Of a DNA stretch of 47,155 nt, positions 34,797 through 43,807 are shown piece by piece. Numbering within the stretch: position 1 is the first letter of the stretch; every line of letters starts with the position of its first letter. The position numbers were made by a program, and so were the translations under genes. This DNA comes from Acidimicrobiia bacterium. Lineage in GTDB: Bacteria; Actinomycetota; Acidimicrobiia; Acidimicrobiales; Bin134. The notes below the pieces were generated by a model. That model was not told where the DNA came from and searched no databases. It saw nothing but the letters and a program-made list of their open reading frames with translations. The stretch spans positions 1-47,155 of the forward strand of contig JAJEGM010000043.1 of assembly GCA_022819825.1 (NCBI GenBank), read 5' to 3'.

Positions 34797-36356
34797 TCAG
34801 ACTTGGCGCTCCTCGTCAGCCCAGTGGGGGTCGCGTAGCTCTCGCTTGAGGATCTTGCCGGTGGGGGCTTTGGGCAGTTCGTCCACAAAGGCCACTGACC
34901 GCGGTTTCTGGTAGGAGGCCAAGTTCTGGCGGGCGGCGTCGATGATCTCGTCCTCGGTAGCAGACATGCCTGGCTTGAGCACCACGTAGGCCATTACCGA
35001 CTCGCCCCAAGTGTCGTCGGGTACGCCGATCACCGCGGTCTCCAGCACGGCCTGGTGGGTGGCGATGGCCTCCTCCACCTGCACCGAGTAGATGTTCTCG
35101 CCGCCGGAGATGATCATGTCCTTGGCCCGGTCCACGATGAACACGTAGCGCTCGTCGTCCCAGGTAGCGATGTCGCCGGTCCACATCCAACCGTCTTTGA
35201 TGGTGTCGGCGGTGAGGTCGGGGCGTCGGAAGTAGCCCAGCATGTTGGCTTCCGACTTCACGATGATCTGGCCGGGTGTCTTGCCGTCGCAGGGAACATC
35301 CACGCCGTCGGCATCCACCACCCGAACCGAGGTGACAAACCCCTCCCGGCCGCACGACCGCAGCCGCTCGGGGCGGTGGTCGTCGCGGATGGCCCGGATG
35401 TGGTCCTCCTGCGACAAGAAGCACATGGTGGTGCCCTCGGTCTGGCCGTAGCCCTGGATCAGGGTGCAGGGGAACTTGTCCATGGCCTCGGTGATGACCC
35501 GGGAGGGCATGGGTCCGCCGCCGTATTGGATGTTGCGCAGGCTGGAGATGTCGTAGTCGTCGAACCCCTCCACTGCCATCATCCAGTTCAGCATGGTGGT
35601 GACGCCCAGAAAGGCCGACACCTTCTCTTCTTGGATCAGCTCCAGGGCCAGGGTGGCGTCGAAGTTCATCAGCACCAGCGGGCAGCCGTGGGCTAGGTAG
35701 TTCATGGCCAGCACCACCGGAATGTGGAACATCTGCCCGGTGAGCATGTACACGTCGCTGGGGACGATGCGCTCGGCCACTGTTTGGTTGAGCATCCCGA
35801 AGTAGACGCTGCGGTGGCTGTGCAGGGCGCCCTTGGACTCTCCGGTGGTACCCCCGGTGTAGAGGATGAACAGCGGGTCGGTGTCGCCAATGTCGGACGA
35901 CCCCTCGGGCTCGGCATCGGACGATGAGGCCACTAGCTCTTCGTAGGAACCGTCGCCGCCTTCGCCGTACTGGAGCCAGTGCTCCACCGAGCTCACCAAG
36001 CCGGCCAGCTCGGCCGACTCGGCGGCGTATGCGCCCTGAGTGATGTAGGCCCGGGGCTCGCCGTTGTTGACGATCTTGGCCAGCTCCGGGGCTGACAGCC
36101 GCCAGTTCATGGGTTGGGCTACCAGGCCAGAGCGCCCGCAGGCGAAGTACAAGGCGGCGTACTCCACCGAGTTCTGGCTCAAGATGCCGACTCGGTCGCC
36201 CTTTTCCAGGCCCAGGCCGACCAACCCGTTGGCCAGTCGGCGGACGTGCTCGTCGAAGGCCGCGAACGTGACCCGCTGGCCGGTGGTGGAGTCGATGATC
36301 GCCTCGCGGTTCGGCGTTTGCCGGGCCCACTTGGCGGGGATCTGGCCGATGTTCAT
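34797..36356 (-). CDS. Acyl-CoA synthetase (AMP-forming)
   Basis: 519 residues of the ANL superfamily. The P-loop is LYTGGTTGESKGA (about 165-177), then YGQTEGT, WTGDIA, RAKDMIISGGENI and the C-terminal catalytic lysine in PTGKILKREL. It activates a carboxylic acid to its CoA thioester through an acyl-adenylate. AAAGGAG precedes the ATG. It is the last gene of a minus-strand run with a SnoaL-like protein and an SDR. It would feed the acyl-CoA pathways encoded around it; substrate unknown. Confidence 0.93.
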   Translation of the reverse strand: MNIGQIPAKWARQTPNREAIIDSTTGQRVTFAAFDEHVRRLANGLVGLGLEKGDRVGILSQNSVEYAALYFACGRSGLVAQPMNWRLSAPELAKIVNNGEPRAYITQGAYAAESAELAGLVSSVEHWLQYGEGGDGSYEELVASSSDAEPEGSSDIGDTDPLFILYTGGTTGESKGALHSHRSVYFGMLNQTVAERIVPSDVYMLTGQMFHIPVVLAMNYLAHGCPLVLMNFDATLALELIQEEKVSAFLGVTTMLNWMMAVEGFDDYDISSLRNIQYGGGPMPSRVITEAMDKFPCTLIQGYGQTEGTTMCFLSQEDHIRAIRDDHRPERLRSCGREGFVTSVRVVDADGVDVPCDGKTPGQIIVKSEANMLGYFRRPDLTADTIKDGWMWTGDIATWDDERYVFIVDRAKDMIISGGENIYSVQVEEAIATHQAVLETAVIGVPDDTWGESVMAYVVLKPGMSATEDEIIDAARQNLASYQKPRSVAFVDELPKAPTGKILKRELRDPHWADEERQV

Positions 36357-36415
36357 CTGCGGCTCCTTTCTAGAGACCGGTGGCGATGTTCATGGCCGCT
36401 AATGGCCGACCGTCC

Positions 36416-36823
36416 CTAGTAGGGCAGGTCGAGAGCCAAGAAGCGCTTCTGGATCTTCCAGTCGTCGCCCACCTGCACGCAGTCATCGGTGTACACGCCG
36501 CTGGAGAGGACGCTTAGCTGGCCGTTCTCCACGGTGATGAGCACCAGATAGCTGATGGCGGTGATGGAGTCCTCGGTCTCGTTCTCGAAATATAGGTTGG
36601 TCACCACGTGGCGGCGCTGGTCGGTCTGCTCTTCCATCGCCCCGCTGAACAGCCCGGCAATGGCCTCCGACCCCTCGAAGGTGATCGGATCGCCGCCGGC
36701 GATGGTCATTGCGAACACCGGGTTGTCGGGGGCGAACATTCCGATGAGGAAGTCGCTGTCGCCCACGTCGTAGGCCACCCCGGCGTGGTTCAAAAGCTCG
36801 GTTACTGCTTGCTTGTCTGCCAT
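36416..36823 (-). CDS. SnoaL/NTF2-like protein
   Basis: 135 residues, alpha+beta cone fold: MADKQAVTELLNHAGVAYDV and the typical segments PDNPVFAM, GSEAIAGLFSGAM, RRHVVTNLYFENE and DDWKIQKRFLALD. Members are isomerases, hydratases or scytalone-dehydratase-like enzymes, or have no known activity. A His is present in RRHVVTN as in catalytic members. It begins 4 bases after the SDR stop, with GGAG inside the SDR's last codons. Confidence 0.83.
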   Translation of the reverse strand: MADKQAVTELLNHAGVAYDVGDSDFLIGMFAPDNPVFAMTIAGGDPITFEGSEAIAGLFSGAMEEQTDQRRHVVTNLYFENETEDSITAISYLVLITVENGQLSVLSSGVYTDDCVQVGDDWKIQKRFLALDLPY

Positions 36824-36827
36824 TGGA

Positions 36828-37640
36828 TTACTCCATTCCCAGTTGCTCTACCGTGCCTCGCCACGCAAGCGAGCCACCGTCGATCAAAATGTACGCGCCG
36901 TTGATGAAGCCGGCCTCTCGGCTGGCCAAGAAGCACACCAACTCGCCCACCTCCGAGGGGAGTCCCAAGCGGGGGATGAGCGAGGTGTTGATGAGGGCCT
37001 TCTCGAACGCCGCCGGGTCGTCGGACTGCTTCACGAAGTCGGTCACCATGTCGGTGGCGATGGCGGTGGGGCCATAGCAGTTGACCCGGATTCCCAGCGG
37101 GGCCAAGTCCACGGCCAGGTTCTGGGTTTGCAGCCGGATGCCGCCCTTGGATGTGCCGTAGGCCGAGTTGTTCGGATAGGCCGACTGGGCGCCGGTGGAC
37201 GCCGCGTTGACTATTGACGGCCAGTCGCTCTCCTTGAGATAGGGGAGGGCGGCCTTGGAGCAGATCCAGGGGGCGACGGCGTTGACCTCCACCACCTTCC
37301 GGAACACGTCGAGGGACATCTGCTCCAGATTGCACTGGTCGGCGGGCGCCAACCCGCTTTCATGGATGCCGGCGTTGTTGTGCAAGACGTCGATGCCGCC
37401 GAAGGCCTCGGCGGCGGCCGCCATCAGCGCCTCCACCTGATCGGTATCGGTCACATCGCAGTGCTGGTATGCCGCAGTGCCGCCCGATGCGTTGATCTCG
37501 GCGGCGACCGCCTGTCCTTGCTCGTCGCTCAGGTCGGACACCATCACTTTTGCGCCTTTGCTGGCTGCGACCTGGGCGGTGGCCGCCCCGATGCCGGTCG
37601 CCGATCCGGTGATGACGAATCGCAGTCCTTCGATGCCCAT
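36828..37640 (-). CDS. Short-chain dehydrogenase/reductase
   Basis: 270 residues. TGSATGIG cofactor motif at the N-terminus, SDLSDEQG after the second strand (Asp, NAD preferred), NNAG, NAASTGAQ and YGTSK. It is the first gene of a minus-strand operon with the SnoaL-like protein and acyl-CoA synthetase and is divergent from the second DUF35-thiolase-P450 module. Substrate is not evident. Confidence 0.88.
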   Translation of the reverse strand: MGIEGLRFVITGSATGIGAATAQVAASKGAKVMVSDLSDEQGQAVAAEINASGGTAAYQHCDVTDTDQVEALMAAAAEAFGGIDVLHNNAGIHESGLAPADQCNLEQMSLDVFRKVVEVNAVAPWICSKAALPYLKESDWPSIVNAASTGAQSAYPNNSAYGTSKGGIRLQTQNLAVDLAPLGIRVNCYGPTAIATDMVTDFVKQSDDPAAFEKALINTSLIPRLGLPSEVGELVCFLASREAGFINGAYILIDGGSLAWRGTVEQLGME

Positions 37641-37760
37641 TTATGCCCCCTAGTGCGAGATACGGCCCGCAGCGTAGGCGGCTTGGCTGGCGGCTGTAAA
37701 ACAAAGCCGCCAAGCACATCGAATCGCTGGGCGGCAAGGGACTCTTGGTAGGTTTAGCCG
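37641..37760. promoter_or_regulatory. Divergent promoter region with hairpin
   Basis: A 120-base gap between divergent genes. A 7-bp stem (GGCGGCT at 37689, AGCCGCC at 37705), extended on the outside by GCTT/AAGC, lies in its middle and could be an operator. TAGGTT (37749-37754) is 6 nt before GTG at 37761, a leaderless-type -10. Confidence 0.4.
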
Positions 37761-38159
37761 GTGCCCTCGCTGATCACCACGCCGCCGGAGCGGGCCGGTG
37801 CCGACCCTCGCCCCGAGTTGGCCATTCACGAGGGACGGGTGCTCTTGACCGGCAGCCGGTGTGGGGACTGCGGCTATCCGCAGGCGGTGAACCCGCCGCG
37901 CTGTCCGATATGCGGAAGCCATGGCATGGTGCCCGCGACCTTTGGCCCCAAGGGGACGGTGTTCAGCTCCACGGTGCTGCGAATCCCTGTTCCAGACCGC
38001 ACACCGCCCTTCACCCTGGCCTATGTGGATGTGGACGAGGGTCCCCGGATCCTCGCCCACGTGGACGGGCCGGATGAGGCTCTGGTTCCCGGCAGCGAGG
38101 TGGTGCTGTCGGGGTGGAGCGAGCACGGCGACCCCGTCGTGCGGCGGTCTGGGCCATGA
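37761..38159 (+). CDS. DUF35 OB-fold protein with intact zinc ribbon
   Basis: 132 residues from GTG. Cys34, Cys37, Cys48 and Cys51 (SRCGDCG and PPRCPICGS) form the four-Cys rubredoxin-like site, followed by the OB domain (GTVFSSTVLRIPV, FTLAYVDVDEGPRIL). It is the usual small partner of a thiolase and overlaps that gene by ATGA. Compare the Cys-poor version at 24827. Confidence 0.88.
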   Translation: MPSLITTPPERAGADPRPELAIHEGRVLLTGSRCGDCGYPQAVNPPRCPICGSHGMVPATFGPKGTVFSSTVLRIPVPDRTPPFTLAYVDVDEGPRILAHVDGPDEALVPGSEVVLSGWSEHGDPVVRRSGP

Positions 38160-39307
38160 CTGGAGCGGGCACCGCCATCTGGGGGGTTGGGACTTCGGCA
38201 TTCGGCAAGCAGACCTCGCTGGGCGGTCCTCGCCTAGCCTGGCAGGCCACGGTCGAGGCGCTGGACGATGCTGGGTTGCAGGCTTCCGACATCGACGCGG
38301 TCTACGCGGGGACGGTATTCGGCGATCCGGGGACGGTTACCCGGTGCCTCCAGCAGATTGGCATCGTGGAAGTGCCAGTTATCACCATTGAGAACGCCTG
38401 CGCCAGCGGCACGTCCGCGTTCCACGAAGCCCGCGAATCGGTGGAAATCGGCCGTTACGAACGGGTTCTGGCTTTCGGCATCGAGACCATGACTGCCCAT
38501 TTCGACGGGGCCATCAGTCCCATTGCCTCCGACCCCGACGGTGCCCAGGGCTATGCGATGCCCAGCATCTACGGCATGTCGGCCACCCGCTACAAGTACG
38601 AGTTCGGCGTGACCGACGAGCAGATGGCCGAGGTGGCAGTGAAGAATCGCCGCCATGCCATGGGCAACCCCCGGGCCCAGCACCACAAGACCGTGACCGT
38701 TGAGCAAGTTTTGGGTAGCCGCATGGTGGCTGACCCGATCACCCTGTTCCAGTGCTGCTCGATTGCCGATGCCGCGGCTGCGGCGGTGATTGGGCCTCTG
38801 GGCGGCTCACGAGACCCGCGTGGGGAGGTAACCATCCGCTCCAGCGCACTGCGCTCGGGCCGACTGTGGGACCACACCACCGACAAGGTGTGGGGCTGGG
38901 ACATCGTGGCCGACACCGCAGCCCAGGCCTACGAAGCTGCCGGCGTGAGCGTGGAGGACATAAACGTGTTCGAGGTCCACGATGCCTTCACCATCGGCGA
39001 GATCATCACCACCGAGGCGCTGGGGATTTGCGAACTGGGCGAAGGCGGAAGGCTGGTGGAGTCGGGCCACACCTCGTTGGGCGGCCTCCAGCCGGTCAAC
39101 CCGTCGGGCGGGCTCTTGTCGCGGGGCCACCCGTTGGGAGCCACCGGTCTGGCTCAGATCGCCGAGATCGCATGGCAGCTTCGGGGCATGGCCGCCGACC
39201 GCCAGGTGCCCGGGGCCCGCCTCGGCGCGGTGGAGACCATGGGCGGGGGCACCGCAGGGATCGATGGCAACGCCTGCGTGGTGACCGTGCTGGAGCAGGT
39301 GGGTTGA
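38156..39307 (+). CDS. Thiolase family protein
   Basis: 383 residues. It retains nucleophile Cys82 in ENACASGTSA, the VHDAF motif and GHPLGATG with its active-site His. It can therefore be a true acyl-CoA thiolase (SCP2-thiolase type), unlike the Ltp-like enzyme at 25320. ATG at 38156 overlaps the DUF35 stop; a longer frame from 38114 would run further into that gene. The likely reaction is thiolytic removal of acetyl- or propionyl-CoA. Confidence 0.9.
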   Translation: MTGAGTAIWGVGTSAFGKQTSLGGPRLAWQATVEALDDAGLQASDIDAVYAGTVFGDPGTVTRCLQQIGIVEVPVITIENACASGTSAFHEARESVEIGRYERVLAFGIETMTAHFDGAISPIASDPDGAQGYAMPSIYGMSATRYKYEFGVTDEQMAEVAVKNRRHAMGNPRAQHHKTVTVEQVLGSRMVADPITLFQCCSIADAAAAAVIGPLGGSRDPRGEVTIRSSALRSGRLWDHTTDKVWGWDIVADTAAQAYEAAGVSVEDINVFEVHDAFTIGEIITTEALGICELGEGGRLVESGHTSLGGLQPVNPSGGLLSRGHPLGATGLAQIAEIAWQLRGMAADRQVPGARLGAVETMGGGTAGIDGNACVVTVLEQVG

Positions 39308-39311
39308 CTCG

Positions 39312-40538
39312 ATGAGCGACCGGCAAATTTTGGCCATTGACGATGAGGTCTTGTCGCCGGAGCGGATCGCCGATCCCCATTCCTATTTCTCTGTGCTCCG
39401 CGAGCACGATCCGGTCCATTGGAATGAGAAGTACCGGGCGTGGTTCATCCACCGCTACGACGATGTGCTCGACGCTCTGCGCGACCCCCGCTTCTCCTCC
39501 GAGCGCATCGGAGCGGCCTACGACCGTCTGACCGACGAGCAGAAGGCGCAGCGCCAACCCACCTATGACATCTTGATGGACTGGTTGGTATTTCGCGATC
39601 CCCCCGACCACACCCGGCTGCGGCGATTGGTGAGCCGGGCCTTCACCCCTCGAGCGGTGGAAGCTTGGCGGGACCGGATCAACGGCGTAGTCGACGAGCT
39701 GATCGACGGCTTGTCCGACAAGGAGCACTTCGATCTGATCGAGGACTTCGCCTATCCCATCCCCGCGGTGGTCATCGCCGAGATGATGGGGGTGCCCGCC
39801 GAAGACCGCGACCGGTTCAAAGACTGGTCCGACGACGTGATGATTCTGGTGTTCGGCGCTCGGGGAGTGGGCGACCGGCGGGCCCGGGCCCAGCAGGGGC
39901 TGATCGAACTGGCCGCCTATCTGGGCGACTTGGTGGCCCACTACCGCCAGCACCCGGCCGACAACATCATCTCCAACCTGGTGGAGGCCTCCGAGGGAGA
40001 CGACAGTCTGGAAGACCCCGAGATTGTGGCCAACTGCGTGCTGTTCCTCTTCGGCGGCCACGAGACCACCACCAACCTGATCGGCAACGGCATCCGGGTG
40101 CTGCTCAACCATCCCGGCCAGCTTCAGAAGCTGCGGGACGACCTCTCGCTGATAAAACCGGCGGTGGAGGAGATCCTGCGGTTCGACGGGCCGTCCAAGA
40201 TGGAGGTCCGCACCTTGGCCGACGAGGTGGAGATGGGCGACAAGACGCTCCCCGCCGGCGACATGGTGTACCTCGTGCAGCATGCCGCCAATCGCGATCC
40301 CGAGGTATTCGATCAGCCCGACCAGTTCGACATCACCCGCGACCCCAACAACCACATCGGCTTCGGCTTCGGGCTGCACTTCTGCCTGGGAGCGTCGGTG
40401 GCTCGCCTGGAGGGGACGATCGCCCTGGAGGCCTTGGTGCGCCGCCTGCCCAATTTGGAGCTGGGGCCTGAGCCCGAGGTGTGGGTGCCCACCATGCTGA
40501 GCCGGGGACTAGAGCACCTTCCGGTAAGCCTCACATGA
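39312..40538 (+). CDS. Cytochrome P450
   Basis: 408 residues. I-helix FGGHETTTN, K-helix EEILRFDGP, haem loop GFGFGLHFCLGASVAR with full consensus. It begins 4 bases after the thiolase stop and overlaps the next SDR (ATGA), so it is in one operon with DUF35, thiolase and SDR. Expected to hydroxylate a hydrophobic substrate. Ferredoxin partner not in window. Confidence 0.94.
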   Translation: MSDRQILAIDDEVLSPERIADPHSYFSVLREHDPVHWNEKYRAWFIHRYDDVLDALRDPRFSSERIGAAYDRLTDEQKAQRQPTYDILMDWLVFRDPPDHTRLRRLVSRAFTPRAVEAWRDRINGVVDELIDGLSDKEHFDLIEDFAYPIPAVVIAEMMGVPAEDRDRFKDWSDDVMILVFGARGVGDRRARAQQGLIELAAYLGDLVAHYRQHPADNIISNLVEASEGDDSLEDPEIVANCVLFLFGGHETTTNLIGNGIRVLLNHPGQLQKLRDDLSLIKPAVEEILRFDGPSKMEVRTLADEVEMGDKTLPAGDMVYLVQHAANRDPEVFDQPDQFDITRDPNNHIGFGFGLHFCLGASVARLEGTIALEALVRRLPNLELGPEPEVWVPTMLSRGLEHLPVSLT

Positions 40539-41293
40539 GCACGGCGCGGCCCCTGGAAGGCTTGGGCGCGGTGGTGACCGGCGCGACCGGCGACATCGGT
40601 GGCGCCATTGCCCGGGTGCTGGCCGACCAAGGGGCTCGGGTAGGCCTCATCGCCCGGCGAGCCGAGCGTTTGGAGGAGCTGGCTGGCGAGCTACGTGATG
40701 GCGGCACAGAAGTTTCTGTCTCACCTTGCGATGTGACCGATGCCGACGCTGTGTCAGCGGCCGCCGAGGCCACCAGCGAAGCCATTGGTCCTATAGACGT
40801 CCTCATAAACAACGCGGGCGGCGCCCGGTTCACGGCACCGGTGCTGGACATCAACGAACCGGGCTGGTCGAAGACCGTGGCCCTCAATCTGACCGCGCCA
40901 TTCTTGGTGTCGCAGGCGTTCGGACGGTCGATGATCGAGCGGGGCCAAGGCAGCATCGTCAATGTGGGCTCACTGTCAGGGTTGCGCCATCTACCGGGTA
41001 TGGCGGCCTACTCGGCGGCCAAGGGCGGACTGTTCCAGCAGACCAAGGCACTGGCCCGGGAGTGGGCCCCCCACGGCGTGCGGGTGAACGCAGTAGCCCC
41101 CGGCTTCGTGGACACCAGCGGCTGGGACAGCTACGACAAAGACGCGGTAGTAGCCGAGGCCGGCATCGGCATCCCGCTGGGCCGCTGGGCCACCGCCGAA
41201 GAAGTGGCCCTGCCGGTGGCCTTCTTGGCGTCTCCGGCGGCGTCCTACATCACCGGCGCAGTCCTGGTGATCGACGGCGGAATGCTGGCCTAG
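40535..41293 (+). CDS. Short-chain dehydrogenase/reductase
   Basis: 252 residues. TGATGDIGGA cofactor motif, NNAGGARF, VGSLSG and YSAAKGG, with Arg residues (IARRAERL) after the second strand that suit NADP(H). Its ATG overlaps the P450 stop. It may oxidise the alcohol made by the P450 in the same operon, which is inference. It is the last gene of the second module. Confidence 0.9.
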   Translation: MSTARPLEGLGAVVTGATGDIGGAIARVLADQGARVGLIARRAERLEELAGELRDGGTEVSVSPCDVTDADAVSAAAEATSEAIGPIDVLINNAGGARFTAPVLDINEPGWSKTVALNLTAPFLVSQAFGRSMIERGQGSIVNVGSLSGLRHLPGMAAYSAAKGGLFQQTKALAREWAPHGVRVNAVAPGFVDTSGWDSYDKDAVVAEAGIGIPLGRWATAEEVALPVAFLASPAASYITGAVLVIDGGMLA

Positions 41294-41380
41294 CCGACGC
41301 CTCGCGGTCACTGCGGACCCGGAAAATACACGCCCTAGTAGCGCCAGCGGCAGAATGGACGGGATGAGAAGGAGTGCTCA

Positions 41381-42250
41381 ATGAGCCGCCTAGGCCCGTT
41401 GGTAGCGGTAGGCCGAACATCGGACGTCTTCGAATTCGGACCGAGTGCGGTGGTGAAGGTCCCTCGGCCATCTGTGCCCCGTCATTGGCCGGCTGAAGAG
41501 GCTGAGTTCACGGCCGCGGTGCGCGACCTGGGTGCTCCTGCCCCGGCTGTACTGGATGTCGTACAGATTGAGAGCCGAGATGCGGTGGTGTTTGAGCGGG
41601 TGCGAGGCCCGTCGATGTGGGAGATGATCTTGGAGGTGCCCCATCGGGCAGCGTCATTCGGGCGAGAGCTGGCCGATGTCCATCGGCGCATCCTGCGGGC
41701 CGGGCTTCCCGATGCGGTTCCCGGACTCGTGGGGAGAATGCAGAGGAAGATCGGCGAGGTCACCCAGTTCACCGACGCCGAGCGAGTCGACACGCTGTTG
41801 GTTCTGGAGAAGCTGCCGCGCGGCGCAGCTCTGTTGCACGGCGACCTCCACCCGGGCAATGTTCTGATGAGCCCCACCGGTCCGGTGGCCATTGACTGGT
41901 TCGACGCCGCTATCGGGCATCCCGTTTCCGACGTCGTCCGGTCGTCACTGCTGTTGCGACCCTTCGACTCCGTGGTGGAGAGGCCGCATATGCCGAGGGC
42001 CGCACCATCGGTTCTTCGGGAACTCCACGAGTCCTATTTGTCGGCGATGCATGATGTTCTGGCGCTTCCCCGGAATGAGCTTTGCCAGTGGGAGGCGGTG
42101 GTGGCCGCGAGCCGGCTGGCAGAGGAGGCAGAGGCCGACGAGTCGCCGCTGTTGGCGCTGTGGCAGAGCCGCTTAGGAGACGGGGATGCCTCCCTGTTGG
42201 ATTTGCTGGATGAAGATGTCAGTCTCGGGGGCTCACCAGTACCGACCTGA
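41381..42250 (+). CDS. Aminoglycoside-phosphotransferase-fold kinase
   Basis: 289 residues with the APH/choline-kinase fold. The catalytic loop is LLHGDLHPGNVLM and the metal motif VAIDWFDAAIG, with N-terminal VVKVPRP giving the ATP lysine. AAGGAG precedes ATG. Such proteins phosphorylate small molecules (antibiotics, choline, sugars, fructosamines); nothing points to antibiotic resistance. Its last 32 bases overlap the convergent phosphatase gene. Confidence 0.83.
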   Translation: MSRLGPLVAVGRTSDVFEFGPSAVVKVPRPSVPRHWPAEEAEFTAAVRDLGAPAPAVLDVVQIESRDAVVFERVRGPSMWEMILEVPHRAASFGRELADVHRRILRAGLPDAVPGLVGRMQRKIGEVTQFTDAERVDTLLVLEKLPRGAALLHGDLHPGNVLMSPTGPVAIDWFDAAIGHPVSDVVRSSLLLRPFDSVVERPHMPRAAPSVLRELHESYLSAMHDVLALPRNELCQWEAVVAASRLAEEAEADESPLLALWQSRLGDGDASLLDLLDEDVSLGGSPVPT

Positions 42251-43013
42251 GCGGGTCGAACACACCCACGGCAGCGGCAATGGCCAAGTTGCTGTGGGTG
42301 GTGGCGGGAAGCTCGACTCTGGCGCCCGCCTCAAGAGCGATCAGTGCACCGGCGGCATAGTCGTAGACTTTCAGGTCGCGTTCGAAGTAGGCATCGAGGC
42401 GACCGCAGCCGACCCAGCACAGGTTCAGTGCAGCCGAGCCCATGCAGCGGATGTCGCGGCAAACCGGAAGCAGTCGAATCAGCATCTGTGCCTGGGTTGC
42501 CCGCAGCCGAGCGTCATAGGCGAACCCGGTGGCCACGAGTGCGCCGCCCAGATCGGTCAGCGCCGTTGGTGCAATGGTTTCGCCCATGCGCCGCGCGCCC
42601 GTCCCCCGAGCTGCCGAGAACACCTCATTGCGGTGGATGTCGGCCACCGCACCGGCAACTACCTCGCCTTCCAGCGTTGCTGCGATGCTTACCGAGACGA
42701 CGGGCAAGTCGTAGAGAAAGTTGACCGTCCCGTCGATGGGATCGACGATCCACCCCACGTTGTTGCCGCCGTCGTCGTCATCGAGCTCCTCGCCGACGAT
42801 GGACGATCCAGGGCAGCGGGCCAGCAGTTCCGACCGGATGAGCTGCTCGCATTCCATGTCGGTGTGGGTGACCACATCAGTGGGCGAGGACTTGGTGCCC
42901 GCGGCGGTGGCTTGGCCGCTGCGCGCGCAGACGTAGCTGGCCGCCAGCGAGGCGACTTGTATGGCAACGTCTTCGAGGTGGCGTGCTCTGGTTGTTGCGC
43001 TGCCTGCGCTCAC
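42219..43013 (-). CDS. Inositol-monophosphatase family protein
   Basis: 264 residues. The metal-binding motifs are present: GEELDDD, DPIDGTVNFLYDLP and, at the third site, VYDYAAG in place of WDXAAG. Members remove phosphate from inositol, histidinol, fructose bisphosphate or PAP. The GTG start overlaps the DeoR regulator's stop (GTGA), so it belongs to the sugar-alcohol operon and may dephosphorylate a sugar phosphate. Confidence 0.88.
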   Translation of the reverse strand: MSAGSATTRARHLEDVAIQVASLAASYVCARSGQATAAGTKSSPTDVVTHTDMECEQLIRSELLARCPGSSIVGEELDDDDGGNNVGWIVDPIDGTVNFLYDLPVVSVSIAATLEGEVVAGAVADIHRNEVFSAARGTGARRMGETIAPTALTDLGGALVATGFAYDARLRATQAQMLIRLLPVCRDIRCMGSAALNLCWVGCGRLDAYFERDLKVYDYAAGALIALEAGARVELPATTHSNLAIAAAVGVFDPLRSVLVSPRD

Positions 43014-43807
43014 GCCAACAACACAGTGGTGCCCAGAGATTCGATGGTGGCGATGATGCGGGGGTCCACCTCGGTGTTGGTGACTAGCACGTCCACATCC
43101 GACCAGTCGGCGAACCGGACGAACTGGTCTTGGCCGACCTTGGAGTGATCGACGAGGGCGACCACCCGGCGTGCTGCCCTTATCATCGCTTGCTTGAGTG
43201 CGGCTTCCTCGCGATATGGGGTGGTTAGACCCTTGGTGGGCGACAGGCCATCGCTGCTGATGAACAGGGTGTCCACGACCAGGGGCTCAATGGCGGCAAT
43301 TGCGTCGGCATCTACCATGGCCAGGGTGTTCTTGCGGAGCTTGCCGCCTATGACGATCACATCGGCGGTTTCATGTTCGGTGAGCACTTGAGCGGTGAGC
43401 AGGGAATTGGTCACCACCCGTAGCTCGCAGTGGCGCGGGAGCACTTCAGCGAACCGGGTGAGCGTGCTGCCTGAGTCGATGATGATGGCGCCGGAGTCGG
43501 GGAGTTCCTGCACGGCTATCTGGGCTAGTCGGCGCTTCTCGGCATCGTGTTGATCGGTCCGTACCGAAAGCAGCGGCTCGAAGCCGCCAGTTTCCCAGGG
43601 TATCGCTCCGCCGTGAACTCGGCGCACCACCCGCTGGCGCTGGAGATCGGAGAGGTCTCGGCGGATGGTCTCTGTGGTCACCCCGAATCTGTCGGCCAGC
43701 TCGGCCACTTCGACTCGACCGCTCTGGAGCGTCAGCCCCACGATTTCACGTTGGCGCTCGGTCTGAAAAAGCGTTGTTGTGGGCGGTTCAGTCAACTGGT
43801 CGGTCAC
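43010..43807 (-). CDS. DeoR-family transcriptional regulator
   Basis: 265 residues. N-terminal helix-turn-helix (ERQREIVGLTLQSGRVEVAE, then LADRFGVTTETIRRDLSDL) with the family signature, then a sugar-phosphate-binding isomerase-like domain (IIIDSGSTLTRFAEVL, VVTNSL, VIVIGGKLR). GTG at 43807 is 12 nt from AAGGAGG; a TTG at 43819 directly abuts that site and is rejected. DeoR regulators usually repress sugar catabolism genes until a phosphorylated sugar binds. It lies within the oxidoreductase operon and overlaps that gene's end. Confidence 0.9.
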   Translation of the reverse strand: MTDQLTEPPTTTLFQTERQREIVGLTLQSGRVEVAELADRFGVTTETIRRDLSDLQRQRVVRRVHGGAIPWETGGFEPLLSVRTDQHDAEKRRLAQIAVQELPDSGAIIIDSGSTLTRFAEVLPRHCELRVVTNSLLTAQVLTEHETADVIVIGGKLRKNTLAMVDADAIAAIEPLVVDTLFISSDGLSPTKGLTTPYREEAALKQAMIRAARRVVALVDHSKVGQDQFVRFADWSDVDVLVTNTEVDPRIIATIESLGTTVLLA

